Shown: positions 1 to 7,841 of the stretch, in pieces
Layout: every line of letters begins with the position of its first letter
How positions within the stretch are numbered: the stretch's first letter is position 1
Assembly (NCBI GenBank): GCA_031282465.1
Contig: JAITDR010000265.1
Span: 1-14,760 of the forward strand
Length of the DNA: 14,760 bases
Direction: 5' to 3'
Source: Desulfovibrio sp.
GTDB taxonomy: Bacteria > Desulfobacterota > Desulfovibrionia > Desulfovibrionales > Desulfovibrionaceae
Notes under the pieces: model-generated
Told to the model about the DNA's origin: nothing
The model's database searches: none
Seen by the model: the letters and a program-made list of their open reading frames with translations, nothing else
Made by a program: the position numbers and the translations under genes

Positions 1-1053
1 GGCGAAGTTTTCCGGCAGCCTGAGGTATTTTCCTTTCAAGCCGGCAAGACTGAATCCGGACAGGAGTTCCTGCGGAGCGACGGGGCGGGGCCGGTCAAGC
101 AGACCGCAGAGGTGGGCTATGCCGCCGACCAGAACGCGCGGGCATACCCCCGCGGCGCGCAGAGCCGCAAGTTCCAGACTTTTGTGCCGCTTCGCCGGTC
201 TTTCACCTTGAGCGTCCAACAGCAGGGGCAGATGGATATACAGCGGCGGCGTTTTCCCGAGCAGGAAAAACAGCAGGGCCTGACGCGGCGTGGAAGACAA
301 GAGATCCTCACCCCGCACCACTTCGCAGATTGCCATGTCCGCATCATCCGCGGCAACGGCCAACTGGTAGGCAAAGACGTCGTCAGAACGCCGCAGGGCG
401 AAATCGCCGCCGCACGCCGCCGCGTCGATATGCAGTTCCCCGGCGAACAGGTCGGCAACGAAAAGGCCGGCTGTGCCGGCGGCAGGAGAGGCGTCCTTGT
501 CGGCCTCGCGCCGGGAACCGGCCGTCACATTGAGAGAACGGCCCTCGGCAAGCTCACGCAGGGCCGCCTGCACGTCAAGGCGCAGACAAGCTCTGCGGCC
601 CGAACGTTCTTTTTCCGCACGCCGCTCCGGGGAAAGCCTCCGACAGGTGCCGGGATACGGTGCGCTTTGTTCGTCCGCATGCGGGGCGCCCGCAAGATCG
701 CGCAGTTCCTTGCGCGAACACCAGCAGGGATAAAGCAGCCCCCGCGCCTTCAACGCTTCCAGAATGCCGGTGTAGCGGGACGTCCGCCTGCTCTGCTCAT
801 AGGGTGCGTAAGGACCGCCGGGCCCCGGCCCTTCGTCGTAATCCAGGCCGAGCCAGGTAAGATCCCGCACAATGCCTTCGGCAAACTCCGGCTTGCAACG
901 CACAGTGTCTATGTCCTCCATGCGCAACACCGGGGTCCCTCCGCGCGAGCGGACGGAAAGCCAGGCCATGAGAAAGATATAGGCGTGCCCCACATGCAGC
1001 CCGCCGGTCGGGCTGGGTGCAAGGCGCCCGCGTATGCCGCCCCGCGCGTCCAA
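1..1053 (-). CDS. gluQ: Glutamyl-Q tRNA(Asp) synthetase (3' end outside the window)
   Basis: A paralogue of the glutamyl-tRNA synthetase catalytic core. The family activates glutamate and attaches it to the queuosine base of tRNA(Asp), and lacks the anticodon-binding domain. Seen here: RLAPSPTG at residues 10-17, a HIGH-type motif HVGH at 20-23, MEDID at 45-49, a KMSKS-like KRHKS at 288-292, and the family's zinc site as CWC (C110, C112) with Y133 and C137. The 351 visible residues end in the family's short C-terminal part, so little is probably missing. The only reasonable start is TTG at 1051-1053, 12 bases after the ahcY stop and in the same frame, with no good Shine-Dalgarno. Translation probably depends on coupling to ahcY. 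Full glutamyl-tRNA synthetase is unlikely because the long anticodon-binding half is absent. Identity is firm; the start is less so. Confidence 0.9.
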   Translation of the reverse strand, partial: MDARGGIRGRLAPSPTGGLHVGHAYIFLMAWLSVRSRGGTPVLRMEDIDTVRCKPEFAEGIVRDLTWLGLDYDEGPGPGGPYAPYEQSRRTSRYTGILEALKARGLLYPCWCSRKELRDLAGAPHADEQSAPYPGTCRRLSPERRAEKERSGRRACLRLDVQAALRELAEGRSLNVTAGSRREADKDASPAAGTAGLFVADLFAGELHIDAAACGGDFALRRSDDVFAYQLAVAADDADMAICEVVRGEDLLSSTPRQALLFFLLGKTPPLYIHLPLLLDAQGERPAKRHKSLELAALRAAGVCPRVLVGGIAHLCGLLDRPRPVAPQELLSGFSLAGLKGKYLRLPENFA

Positions 1054-1065
1054 CTTTCTGCCCGG

Positions 1066-2502
1066 TCAGTACCTGTAATGGTCCTGCTTGTAAGGGCCTT
1101 CGACCGGCACGTCAATATACTCCGCCTGCTCGGGGCGCAACAGGGTGAGTTTGGCACCGAGACGGCCGAGATGCAGGCGGGCCACTTCTTCGTCCAGTTT
1201 TTTGGGTAGAGTGTAAACCTCTTTCTTCAGTTCCTTGTTCATTGCCAACTCAAGTTGGGCCATAACCTGGTTGGTGAAACTGGTGGACATCACGAAGCTC
1301 GGATGTCCCGTGGCGCAGCCCAGATTCAGCAGTCTGCCTTCGGCGAGCAGCACGATGGAGCGTCCGGAAGGCAGAATCCATTTGTCCACCTGGGGCTTGA
1401 TGTTGACGCGCCTGCAGGCGGGGTCGCTCTCCAGACGACTTACCTCGATTTCATTGTCGAAGTGCCCGATGTTGCCGACCACGGCTTCATCCTTCATGGC
1501 CTTCATGTGTTCGAAAGTGATGACGTTGCAGTTGCCCGTGGCGGTTATATAAATGTCGGCTACGGGCAGGGCGTCCTCAACCGTGGTCACTTCAAAGCCT
1601 TCCATGGCCGCCTGCAGGGCGCAGATGGGGTCTATCTCGGTAACCAGTACGCGGGCGCCGAAGCCGCGCATGCTCTGCGCGCAGCCTTTGCCTACTTCGC
1701 CGTAGCCGCAGACTACAACAACCTTGCCGGCCACCATGACGTCGGTTGCCCGCTTGAGGCCGTCGGCCAAGGATTCGCGGCAGCCGTACAAGTTGTCGAA
1801 CTTGGATTTGGTGACGGAATCGTTCACGTTGATGGCCGGGAAGAGGAGCTTCCCCTCTTTCTGCATCTGATACAGGCGATGCACACCGGTAGTGGTTTCT
1901 TCGGACACGCCCCTGATACGGGCGGCCGCGGCCGTCCAGCGGCGGGGACGCTCGGCGAGAGAAACGGCAAGGCGGCCCATGATGATGGATAGTTCCGTGT
2001 TGTCCGTCGGCTGCTTGAGCAGTGCCGGCGTTTGTTCGACTTCGACGCCTTTATGGACGAAGAGCGTAGCGTCACCGCCGTCGTCCACGATAAGGTCCGG
2101 GCCTTGCCCGTCCGGCCAGGTGAGTGCCGTCTCCGTGCACCACCAGTAATCTTCGAGACTCTCGCCTTTCCAGGCGAAGACGGCGGCCAGGCCGTCGGCG
2201 GCAACGGCGGCCGCAGCGTGGTCCTGAGTGGAAAAAATGTTGCAGGACGCCCAGCGCAGGTCGGCGCCCAGGGCATGCAGCGTTTTGATGAGCATGGCCG
2301 TCTGTATGGTCATGTGCAGGGAGCCGGAAATGCGCAGCCCGCGCAACGGCTTTGATCCCCCGTATTTGCGGGTCAGTTCCGCAAGCCCCGGCATTTCCCG
2401 CTCTGAGAGCTGCATTTCCTTGCGCCCCAAGTCTGCGCCGCTGATGTCCGCGACTTTGTAAGGCAGAGAAAGATCCAGCGGACGCACTGTACTGTTTATC
2501 AT
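1066..2502 (-). CDS. ahcY: Adenosylhomocysteinase (SAH hydrolase)
   Basis: A cytosolic NAD-dependent enzyme that splits S-adenosylhomocysteine into adenosine and homocysteine, removing the inhibitory product of SAM-dependent methylation. The protein has 478 residues, normal for the long bacterial form. Visible: SLHMTIQ near residue 61, the signature [14 protein letters not shown] at 86-99, DDGGD at 140-144, EETTTGVH at 201-208, [11 protein letters not shown] at 227-237 with the catalytic Lys232 and Asp236, the NAD-binding loop GYGEVGKG at 266-273, and the conserved C-terminal HYRY. The start at 2500-2502 is chosen because AGGAG lies seven bases upstream and the family homology begins there; the frame continues open upstream without homology. 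It lies 187 bp downstream of sahR and 12 bp before gluQ, so a three-gene operon is likely. By analogy with known SahR regulons it should be derepressed when SAH builds up. Confidence 0.97.
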   Translation of the reverse strand: MINSTVRPLDLSLPYKVADISGADLGRKEMQLSEREMPGLAELTRKYGGSKPLRGLRISGSLHMTIQTAMLIKTLHALGADLRWASCNIFSTQDHAAAAVAADGLAAVFAWKGESLEDYWWCTETALTWPDGQGPDLIVDDGGDATLFVHKGVEVEQTPALLKQPTDNTELSIIMGRLAVSLAERPRRWTAAAARIRGVSEETTTGVHRLYQMQKEGKLLFPAINVNDSVTKSKFDNLYGCRESLADGLKRATDVMVAGKVVVVCGYGEVGKGCAQSMRGFGARVLVTEIDPICALQAAMEGFEVTTVEDALPVADIYITATGNCNVITFEHMKAMKDEAVVGNIGHFDNEIEVSRLESDPACRRVNIKPQVDKWILPSGRSIVLLAEGRLLNLGCATGHPSFVMSTSFTNQVMAQLELAMNKELKKEVYTLPKKLDEEVARLHLGRLGAKLTLLRPEQAEYIDVPVEGPYKQDHYRY

Positions 2503-2689
2503 GTTGTTCTCCTGTCGGCTGATTGCAAAAAACAGCGACGAAAATCGGTTTAGTTGTTTTTGCGGGACGGCAGGCTGAAAAATGCGGTTTTCAACCTGCT
2601 TTGCGCCGCTCCGGCAGCGCGGAATTCTTCCGGTTTTGTCGTGCCCGCTTTTTGCCGGCAAGCACTATTTGAATGTAAGCCGGCACCGT

Positions 2690-3637
2690 TCAGGTTGCGG
2701 CCGGATTTTCCGCAAGTATGCAGTGCAGGACAAGGCCGCGTTCAAGCGCGGCCTGCTTTGTGTCGCGCACAAGAAAACCGGCATGAGCGAGAAAGGAGCA
2801 GAGGGTATCCAATTCGAAGCCCAGCCGAAGATCGCCGTATTCGCTGCGCATTCGTTCATCGTTGTGTCTGTCGAAGTCCGTAAGCAGCAACAGTCCGGCT
2901 GGGGCAAGCACGCGGCGGATTTCGCGCAGGATTTCCGCGGGCCGGCTGATATGGTGCAGCACAAGGTTCAAAGAGGCGAAGGCCGCTTCTCCGTCGCGCA
3001 AGGGTAAATGAGAGAGGTCACCGATGCGCAGGGAAACACGCCCGCCTTCACCCGCAAAACGCCTGCGCGCCAGTTCCAGCATTCTGGGAGAACCGTCCAC
3101 GCCGATGACCGTTTCGGCCTTTTTCAGCATGGCCTGCAGCACGCTGCCCGTGCCGCAGCCCAAATCGGCGGCGACACCGCATTCCGGCATGGCTCCGCAT
3201 ACCGCTGCGGCAAGGTCGAAGCTTCCCAATATCCCGCGCGCCTGCCTGTCCCAGTCCTCGGCAACAGCGTTGAAAAACTGCCGGGTGCTGCGCGCGCGTT
3301 CTTCAATCATCTCGGCCGCTGCGTCCAAATCGGGCTGCGTGGCCGGGTCGGCGTATAGAAAAGGATGCAGGGTGTCGATAAACACCCTCGCCTTTCCGGA
3401 CGGCGGGGTGCTGTAGAAGACATGCAGGCCTTCGCGTCGGCAGCCGAGCAGGCCCGATGCCGAAAGTATCTTGAGATGGCGCGAAATACGCGGCTGCCCC
3501 ATCTTCAACACCAGCACCAGTTCGTTGACGTTCAATTCATAGCGGCTCAACACGCCCAAAAGACGCAAACGGGTTTCATCTGCCAGAGCCTTGAACCAGG
3601 GCAGGATCGTAAAGGCAGTGTTCTCCAGATCAGGCAT
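2690..3637 (-). CDS. sahR: SahR-type ArsR regulator fused to a SAM-methyltransferase-like domain
   Basis: A 315-residue two-domain protein. Residues 10-80 form an ArsR-type winged helix; the segment DETRLRLLGVL is at 20-30 and the recognition helix GQPRISRHLKIL at 47-58. Residues 120-310 form a class I methyltransferase fold with motif I DLGCGTGS at 158-165, the acidic residue in GVDGSP (D181), and LNLVLHHI at 223-230. This matches SahR, described as an ArsR-family repressor of methyl-cycle genes in Proteobacteria that responds to S-adenosylhomocysteine. The methyltransferase fold probably serves as the ligand sensor; real methyltransferase activity cannot be excluded. The ATG at 3635-3637 is the only start after the upstream in-frame stop, and no clear ribosome-binding site precedes it. 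Its position directly before ahcY supports the role. The promoter and operator candidates at 3683-3721 suggest autoregulation. Confidence 0.88.
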   Translation of the reverse strand: MPDLENTAFTILPWFKALADETRLRLLGVLSRYELNVNELVLVLKMGQPRISRHLKILSASGLLGCRREGLHVFYSTPPSGKARVFIDTLHPFLYADPATQPDLDAAAEMIEERARSTRQFFNAVAEDWDRQARGILGSFDLAAAVCGAMPECGVAADLGCGTGSVLQAMLKKAETVIGVDGSPRMLELARRRFAGEGGRVSLRIGDLSHLPLRDGEAAFASLNLVLHHISRPAEILREIRRVLAPAGLLLLTDFDRHNDERMRSEYGDLRLGFELDTLCSFLAHAGFLVRDTKQAALERGLVLHCILAENPAAT

Positions 3638-3682
3638 GGCGTTTTTGGCGGTAAGTGCTGATTTTCGACATTTGTATCAATA

Positions 3683-3698
3683 ATTCTATATATAGTAT
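3683..3698. promoter_or_regulatory. Candidate SahR operator palindrome
   Basis: ATTCTATATATAGTAT is a 16-base dyad with one mismatched pair, with a perfect 10-base core CTATATATAG at 3686-3695. It overlaps the sahR -10 element and the predicted transcription start, as expected for an autorepressor. That SahR is the binder is inferred from position only; the known SahR consensus could not be compared here. Confidence 0.5.
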
Positions 3699-3721
3699 AT
3701 GCCGTTTCGGTAATATGTCAA
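3694..3721 (-). promoter_or_regulatory. Predicted sigma70-type promoter of sahR (and probably ahcY-gluQ)
   Basis: Reading the minus strand, TTGACA (3721-3716) is a perfect -35 and TATACT (3699-3694) a five-of-six -10, separated by 16 bases. Transcription would start near 3687, about 50 bases before the sahR ATG. It is the best promoter match seen in the window. Confidence 0.65.
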
Positions 3722-3804
3722 AGGTTTTTTCGCGCGCACGGTGTGCATACCCGATGGAGCGGCTTGTCAAGATACTCCCGATGCTTTACTCTTTCCTCAT
3801 CGTG

Positions 3805-3820
3805 CCCGGCGATCGCCGGG
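3805..3820. repeat. Perfect 16-bp palindrome in the sahR-M23 divergent region
   Basis: CCCGGCGATCGCCGGG reads identically on both strands. It lies 71 bp upstream of the M23 peptidase start. As RNA it could fold into a six-pair stem with a GATC loop, but there is no U-run, so it is not a standard terminator. It may be an operator or a methylation-type site. Confidence 0.5.
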
Positions 3821-3890
3821 TATGAGCAGGAAGTGCGGGCCTTTTGCAGCGCTCTCCCCGCCTTGAGGGAGGAAAGGAAGGAATGCCGGG

Positions 3891-5327
3891 ATGCGCGGCA
3901 CACGCTCTCGAATGTCGGTCGTCTTGACGCTGTTTGCGTTCGCCGCCGCGGCTTTCGTCGCGTTTATGCTGTTCAATGACCGGCAGCCTCCGGCAATAGC
4001 CGTTTCCCACACAGGCGACAGAATCAATCTTTCTCTGCCGGTGACGGTCCGGGCGACGGACGAAGCATCGGCCGTCGCCTATATCGACGTTGCCGTGCGC
4101 TTTCAAGAAAATTTGATTCCCGTGGTCAGGCGGGAATTCGGCGGCAGCGGACAGGAAGAGCTGACCTTCACGCTGGCCGGATTGGGCCTGAAAAATAACG
4201 ACGTTTTCGACCTTGAAATAACTGTTGCCGACAATTCTTTCGGCGGGCTGGGCTTCGGTAACAAAAACAGCGTTATCCTGCCCATGCGCCTTGACCTCTC
4301 CGAGCCGCGACTGACTGTAAAATCCTCCGTCCCCTATGTGCGGCGTGGAGGTACAGGATGCGTTGTGTATTCGGCATCCAAAGAGGTCGCCGGGACGGGA
4401 GTCAAGCTCGGTGATCTCTTTTTCCCGGCCTTTAGACAGGAAAACGGCGATTACCTGTGTTTCTTTGCCTTCCCTTATTATCTGGATACCAAAGATTTCA
4501 CACCGTTGCTGACGGCGTGGGATACGGCGGGGAACCGGACGGCGCAGAATCTGCCGGTGACCGCCGTGCCGCGCCGCTTCAGTTCCGACACCATCACGTT
4601 GAGCCGCTCTTTTCTGGACGCCAAAGCCGCTGAATTTGAGGCCGTGGTGCCGGAGCCGTTGAGTCTGATAGAGCGTTTTCTGGAGATAAACGGACGCATA
4701 CGCAGGGAAAACGCGAAGACACTCATGGAGGTCGGCAAAAACACCGCTCCGACAATACTCTGGCGAGGGGCTTTTCAGCGTCTGCCTAGGGCGGCCCCGC
4801 GCGCGGGGTTCGCCGACCATCGCGTCTATTTATGGGAAGGCAAAAAGATCGACGAGCAGACGCATCTCGGCTTCGACCTCGCATCGGTGAAGCAGGCCGA
4901 CGTACCGGCGGCGAATTTCGGAACTGTGGTTTACGCGGGCTATCTCGGCATATACGGGAATCTTATCGTCATTGATCACGGCATGGGGCTGCAGAGTCTG
5001 TACTCTCACCTCAGCGCGATAGGCGTCGAAGTCGGCAGCCGGATAGCCAAAGGCGAGATTATAGGCAAGACCGGGGCCACTGGGATGGCCGGCGGCGACC
5101 ACCTGCATTTCGGGATACTCATTTCCGGGCTGGAGGTTACGCCTTTGGAATGGCTTGACGATCACTGGATCAAAGACAACGTTGTCGACCGCGTCAAAGA
5201 CGCAGGCGGCACGCTGCCGGAATTTCAGGTAAGCGGACCGGCCGCTCCGCAGGGTGAAAACGAAAAAAAAACCAAGCCGGAAAAGCCCGGCAACAAACAA
5301 CGCCGGCGTTCCCCTGCGCGGCGCTAG
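3891..5327 (+). CDS. Membrane-anchored M23 (LytM-type) metallopeptidase
   Basis: A probable peptidoglycan endopeptidase of 478 residues. An N-terminal hydrophobic stretch (about residues 9-26) should anchor it in the inner membrane facing the periplasm. Residues 30-300 form a beta-rich region with no family I recognise, though it includes a segment (VAYIDVAV to VADNS) that resembles an Ig-like fold. The M23 domain lies at about 315-435 with the complete zinc site: H325 and D329 in HLGFD, and H404 and H406 in DHLHFG. All the usual metal and catalytic residues are present, so it should be an enzyme rather than a degenerate LytM factor. The last 30 residues are Lys/Arg-rich and probably disordered. 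The start at 3891 follows AGGAAGG at 3876-3882; ATG 3912 is an alternative. A weak TTGTCA(3764)-N17-TACTCT pair could be its promoter. It is divergent from sahR and convergent with the thiolase gene. Confidence 0.88.
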   Translation: MRGTRSRMSVVLTLFAFAAAAFVAFMLFNDRQPPAIAVSHTGDRINLSLPVTVRATDEASAVAYIDVAVRFQENLIPVVRREFGGSGQEELTFTLAGLGLKNNDVFDLEITVADNSFGGLGFGNKNSVILPMRLDLSEPRLTVKSSVPYVRRGGTGCVVYSASKEVAGTGVKLGDLFFPAFRQENGDYLCFFAFPYYLDTKDFTPLLTAWDTAGNRTAQNLPVTAVPRRFSSDTITLSRSFLDAKAAEFEAVVPEPLSLIERFLEINGRIRRENAKTLMEVGKNTAPTILWRGAFQRLPRAAPRAGFADHRVYLWEGKKIDEQTHLGFDLASVKQADVPAANFGTVVYAGYLGIYGNLIVIDHGMGLQSLYSHLSAIGVEVGSRIAKGEIIGKTGATGMAGGDHLHFGILISGLEVTPLEWLDDHWIKDNVVDRVKDAGGTLPEFQVSGPAAPQGENEKKTKPEKPGNKQRRRSPARR

Positions 5328-5389
5328 CGGTTTAACTGGATAAGGGGTCCGGGGCAAAGATCCGGCCGCCGGAGGCATAGTACAATACT

Positions 5390-5456
5390 CTTAAAACGCT
5401 CCGGCACCGGCAGGGGAGTTTGAGGGGGCCGGAGCCCCCTCAACAAGCGTTTTAAG
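5390..5456. repeat. Nested intergenic palindrome at a convergent junction
   Basis: Outer arms CTTAAAACGCT (5390-5400) and AGCGTTTTAAG (5446-5456) are perfect 11-base inverted repeats. They enclose CCGGCACCGG (5401-5410) and an inner perfect hairpin (5420-5443). The right arm covers the thiolase stop codon at 5452-5454. The layout suggests a bidirectional terminator or a repeat-family element; no second full copy is in the window. Confidence 0.6.
5420..5443. terminator. Strong hairpin, probable bidirectional terminator
   Basis: TTGAGGGGGC (5420-5429) pairs with GCCCCCTCAA (5434-5443) around a CGGA loop, giving ten perfect pairs. On the plus strand it is followed by CAAGCGTTTTAAG, a short U-run; on the minus strand GCGTTTT occurs about 20 bases downstream of the stem. 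It would close both the M23 gene and the hbd-thiolase unit. The U-runs are weak. Confidence 0.55.
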
Positions 5457-6633
5457 CATCTCGTTCGACGAGCAAGGCGATGCCTTGGCCGCCGCCGATG
5501 CAGAGTGTTGCCAGTCCGCGTTTGGCGTTTTTCTTTTCCAGAGCGTGGAGCAGGGTGACAAGAATGCGCGCCCCGCTCGCGCCGATAGGATGCCCGAGGG
5601 CTATGGCTCCGCCGTTGATGTTGACTTTGGCCGGATCCAATCCCAGTTCGCGCGCTACCGCTACGCTTTGGGCGGCAAAGGCTTCGTTGGCTTCAATCAG
5701 GTCCAGGTCTTTCACGTCCCAGCCCGCTTTTTTCAGGGCATTTTTAGAGGCGTTGACGGGCCCGATGCCCATGATGGCGGGGTCCACGCCGGCGATGCCG
5801 ACCGCGACAATACGGGCCAAGGGTTTGAGGTTTTTTGACGCGGCAAGGGCGGCGTCCATGACTACGAAGGCAGCGGCGCCGTCATTGATGCCCGATGCGT
5901 TGCCCGCGGTGACCGTACCGTCTTTTTTGAAGGCGGGTTTCAGTTTGGCCAGACCGTCGGCGCTCGCGTCGCGCCGCGGAAACTCATCGGTGTCCACAAC
6001 CTTGTCGCCTTTTTTGCCTTTTATGATCACAGGCAAGATTTCTTTCTTGAAATTGCCGTCGTCTATGGCCTTCACGGCTTTCTGCTGTGAGGCCAGGGCA
6101 AAGGCGTCCTGGTCAGCGCGCGTGACCTTGAATTTTTCCGCCACGTTTTCGGCAGTGATACCCATGTGATACAAGTTGAAAGCATCGGTCAGGCCGTCAA
6201 GCACCATGGTGTCGACCAGCTCTGCATTGCCCATGCGGGCTCCCCAGCGGGCTTTGGGCACGGCATAGGGGGCTAGGGACATGACTTCCGCTCCGCCCGC
6301 GACAATGCAACGGGCTTCTTCGGCCTTGATCGCCTGAGCGGCCATGGCAACGGCCTTCAGGCCGGAACCGCAGACTTTGTTGATGGTCCAGGACGGCACC
6401 TCAAAGGGCAAGCCGGCTTTGACGGCCATCTGTCTGGCCGGATTCTGGCTTTGAGCCGCCTGCAGTACGTTGCCCATGATGACTTCTTCAACCAGATCGG
6501 CATTGCCGCCGGCGCGTTTGATCGCTTCAGCGATGACCAGGGAGCCGAGTTCGCCGGCCGTCAGAGTGGAGAGACCGCCGCCGAAGGTGCCGATGGGGGT
6601 GCGCACAGCGCTGACTATGACAACATCTTTCAT
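5452..6633 (-). CDS. atoB: Acetyl-CoA C-acetyltransferase (thiolase)
   Basis: A biosynthetic-type thiolase of 393 residues, the normal length. It condenses two acetyl-CoA to acetoacetyl-CoA or runs the reverse reaction. The acyl-accepting Cys88 lies in NKVCGSG, His348 in GHPIGASG, and the second catalytic Cys378 in LCIGGGQG; these positions agree with characterised tetrameric thiolases. The start at 6631-6633 is chosen because homology begins at [15 protein letters not shown] and GAGG lies upstream with suitable spacing; the open frame extends about 50 codons further without homology. It follows hbd by 37 bp, so the two are almost certainly one transcript making or degrading 3-hydroxybutyryl-CoA. 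Polyhydroxybutyrate synthesis, butyrate-type metabolism and short-chain acid degradation are all possible; no gene here decides between them. Confidence 0.95.
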   Translation of the reverse strand: MKDVVIVSAVRTPIGTFGGGLSTLTAGELGSLVIAEAIKRAGGNADLVEEVIMGNVLQAAQSQNPARQMAVKAGLPFEVPSWTINKVCGSGLKAVAMAAQAIKAEEARCIVAGGAEVMSLAPYAVPKARWGARMGNAELVDTMVLDGLTDAFNLYHMGITAENVAEKFKVTRADQDAFALASQQKAVKAIDDGNFKKEILPVIIKGKKGDKVVDTDEFPRRDASADGLAKLKPAFKKDGTVTAGNASGINDGAAAFVVMDAALAASKNLKPLARIVAVGIAGVDPAIMGIGPVNASKNALKKAGWDVKDLDLIEANEAFAAQSVAVARELGLDPAKVNINGGAIALGHPIGASGARILVTLLHALEKKNAKRGLATLCIGGGQGIALLVERDA

Positions 6634-6670
6634 ATTGACCTCTGTTTTTTGGGAGCGTGTTCCGTTTGAC

Positions 6671-7513
6671 TCAATACTTGAAGAACCCTTCGCCCGTCTT
6701 GCGGCCGAGTTTGCCGGCGCGCACCATTTTACGGATGATCGGGGCGGTGCGGTACTTGGGATCGCCGGTTTCCTTATATAAAACATCCATAATCGCCTGG
6801 CAGACGTCCAAGCCGATCAGGTCGCCGAGGGCAAGGGGACCCATAGGATGGTTGGCGCCGAGTTTCATTGCCGTGTCGATGTCTTCCGCGCTGGCCGTGC
6901 CTTCGGAAAGTACAAAGGCCCCTTCGTTGATAAGCGGAATGAGGATGCGGTTGACCACAAAGCCGGGCGCTTCGTGAACCGTGACCGGCGTTTTACCGAA
7001 GGCACGGGCCAGTTCCATGGTGGCGTTGTAAGTGGCGTCGGATGTCGCGATACCGCGGATGACTTCAATCAGGGCCATGACCGGGGCCGGGTTGAAGAAG
7101 TGCATGCCGATAACCTTGTCCGGGCGCTTAGTGGCGGCACCTATTTCTGTGATGCTCAGGCTGGAGGTGTTGGTGGCGAGGATGGCTTCCGGTTTGAGGA
7201 TGGAATCCAGTTCCGCGTAGATGGTTTTTTTAAGGGCCATGTCCTCGATCGCGGCTTCAATTACGAAATCGGCATCTTTGGCCACGCTGACGTCGACTGT
7301 GCCGGTAATCCGGCCGAGGACGGCGTCTTTGTCCGCAGCCTGCATTTTACCTTTTTCAACCAGCTTGCCCAAGTTTTTTCCTATGCCGCCCAGCCCTTTG
7401 GCGACAAATTCATCTTTGATGTCGCGCAAAAACACTTTGCAGCCGCTTTGGGCGACGACTTGGGCTATGCCCGATCCCATGGCTCCGGCACCGAGGATAA
7501 GAACGGTCTTCAT
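6671..7513 (-). CDS. hbd: 3-hydroxybutyryl-CoA dehydrogenase
   Basis: A cytosolic enzyme of 280 residues that interconverts acetoacetyl-CoA and 3-hydroxybutyryl-CoA with NAD(P)H. The N-terminal Rossmann motif is GAGAMGSG at residues 8-15. The active-site set Ser117 (NTSSLS), His138 ([10 protein letters not shown]), Glu150 and Asn188 (VVNRIL) falls at the same numbering as the clostridial Hbd enzymes. The C-terminal dimerisation domain ends in [11 protein letters not shown], typical of the stand-alone enzyme rather than the fused FadB form. A GGAG six bases before ATG 7511-7513 supports the start. It is the first gene of a two-gene unit with the thiolase. No crotonase, acyl-CoA dehydrogenase or CoA-transferase lies in the window. 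Confidence 0.95.
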   Translation of the reverse strand: MKTVLILGAGAMGSGIAQVVAQSGCKVFLRDIKDEFVAKGLGGIGKNLGKLVEKGKMQAADKDAVLGRITGTVDVSVAKDADFVIEAAIEDMALKKTIYAELDSILKPEAILATNTSSLSITEIGAATKRPDKVIGMHFFNPAPVMALIEVIRGIATSDATYNATMELARAFGKTPVTVHEAPGFVVNRILIPLINEGAFVLSEGTASAEDIDTAMKLGANHPMGPLALGDLIGLDVCQAIMDVLYKETGDPKYRTAPIIRKMVRAGKLGRKTGEGFFKY

Positions 7514-7841
7514 GGCAACTCCATTACGTTAGGCGGTTTGACGGGATAAAAACTGCTTCCTTTTTCAGTTTACTCGACTTCAAAAAAAAAACAACCGACA
7601 ATCTTGTCATCCCACGGAAATTTGCAATTAACACCTTGAAAAGATTGACGGCAAATTTTTTGTCCCGGTCGAAGTCGGAGCTTCGATTGCCTTTTTTCGG
7701 GCTTGCCGCTATAGTGCCTCGCGTGTTTCCGGGCAGTGGAGCCCGCAGTCCTTTGTCCGGTGTCTGACGGTGTTTGTCGTGTTTGCCGTTGCGGGCAAGT
7801 TGCGGCGGATAACGGAGAACCGTCTATTTTCGAGTGAGGCT
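7514..7841. other. Divergent intergenic region between hbd and the sigma54 regulator
   Basis: The 328 bases contain no gene I can support. They hold an A10 tract (7582-7591; T10 on the hbd strand), AT-rich sequence around 7600-7660, and a sigma70-type promoter toward the regulator (separate entry). For hbd only a weak pair is seen: TTGTTT overlapping the T-tract, then 16 bases, then TAAACT. No convincing sigma54 -24/-12 site was found on either strand. Confidence 0.6.
7687..7715 (+). promoter_or_regulatory. Predicted sigma70-type promoter of the NifA-like regulator
   Basis: TTGCCT (7687-7692, four of six) and TATAGT (7710-7715, five of six) are separated by exactly 17 bases. Transcription would begin near 7722, upstream of all candidate start codons of the regulator, and probably continues through glnN. 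Confidence 0.55.

Noticed and set aside
112..1209. Plus-strand open frame of 365 codons
   Set aside because: It lies antisense to gluQ and the end of ahcY, whose motifs are clear. The translated protein is Arg/Gly/Ala-rich with no family features.
2503..2689. SAH riboswitch or independent ahcY promoter in the sahR-ahcY gap
   Set aside because: No convincing conserved riboswitch core or good -35/-10 pair was found. The only structure noticed is a six-base GCCGGC inverted pair without a U-run.
3786..4820. Minus-strand open frame of 344 codons
   Set aside because: It is antisense to the M23 peptidase gene, and its product has no recognisable features.
7514..7841. Sigma54 (-24/-12) promoter between hbd and the NifA-like gene
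   Set aside because: The nearest match on the minus strand (TGGGATGACAAGATTGT) has the two elements two bases too far apart, and no other site fits.
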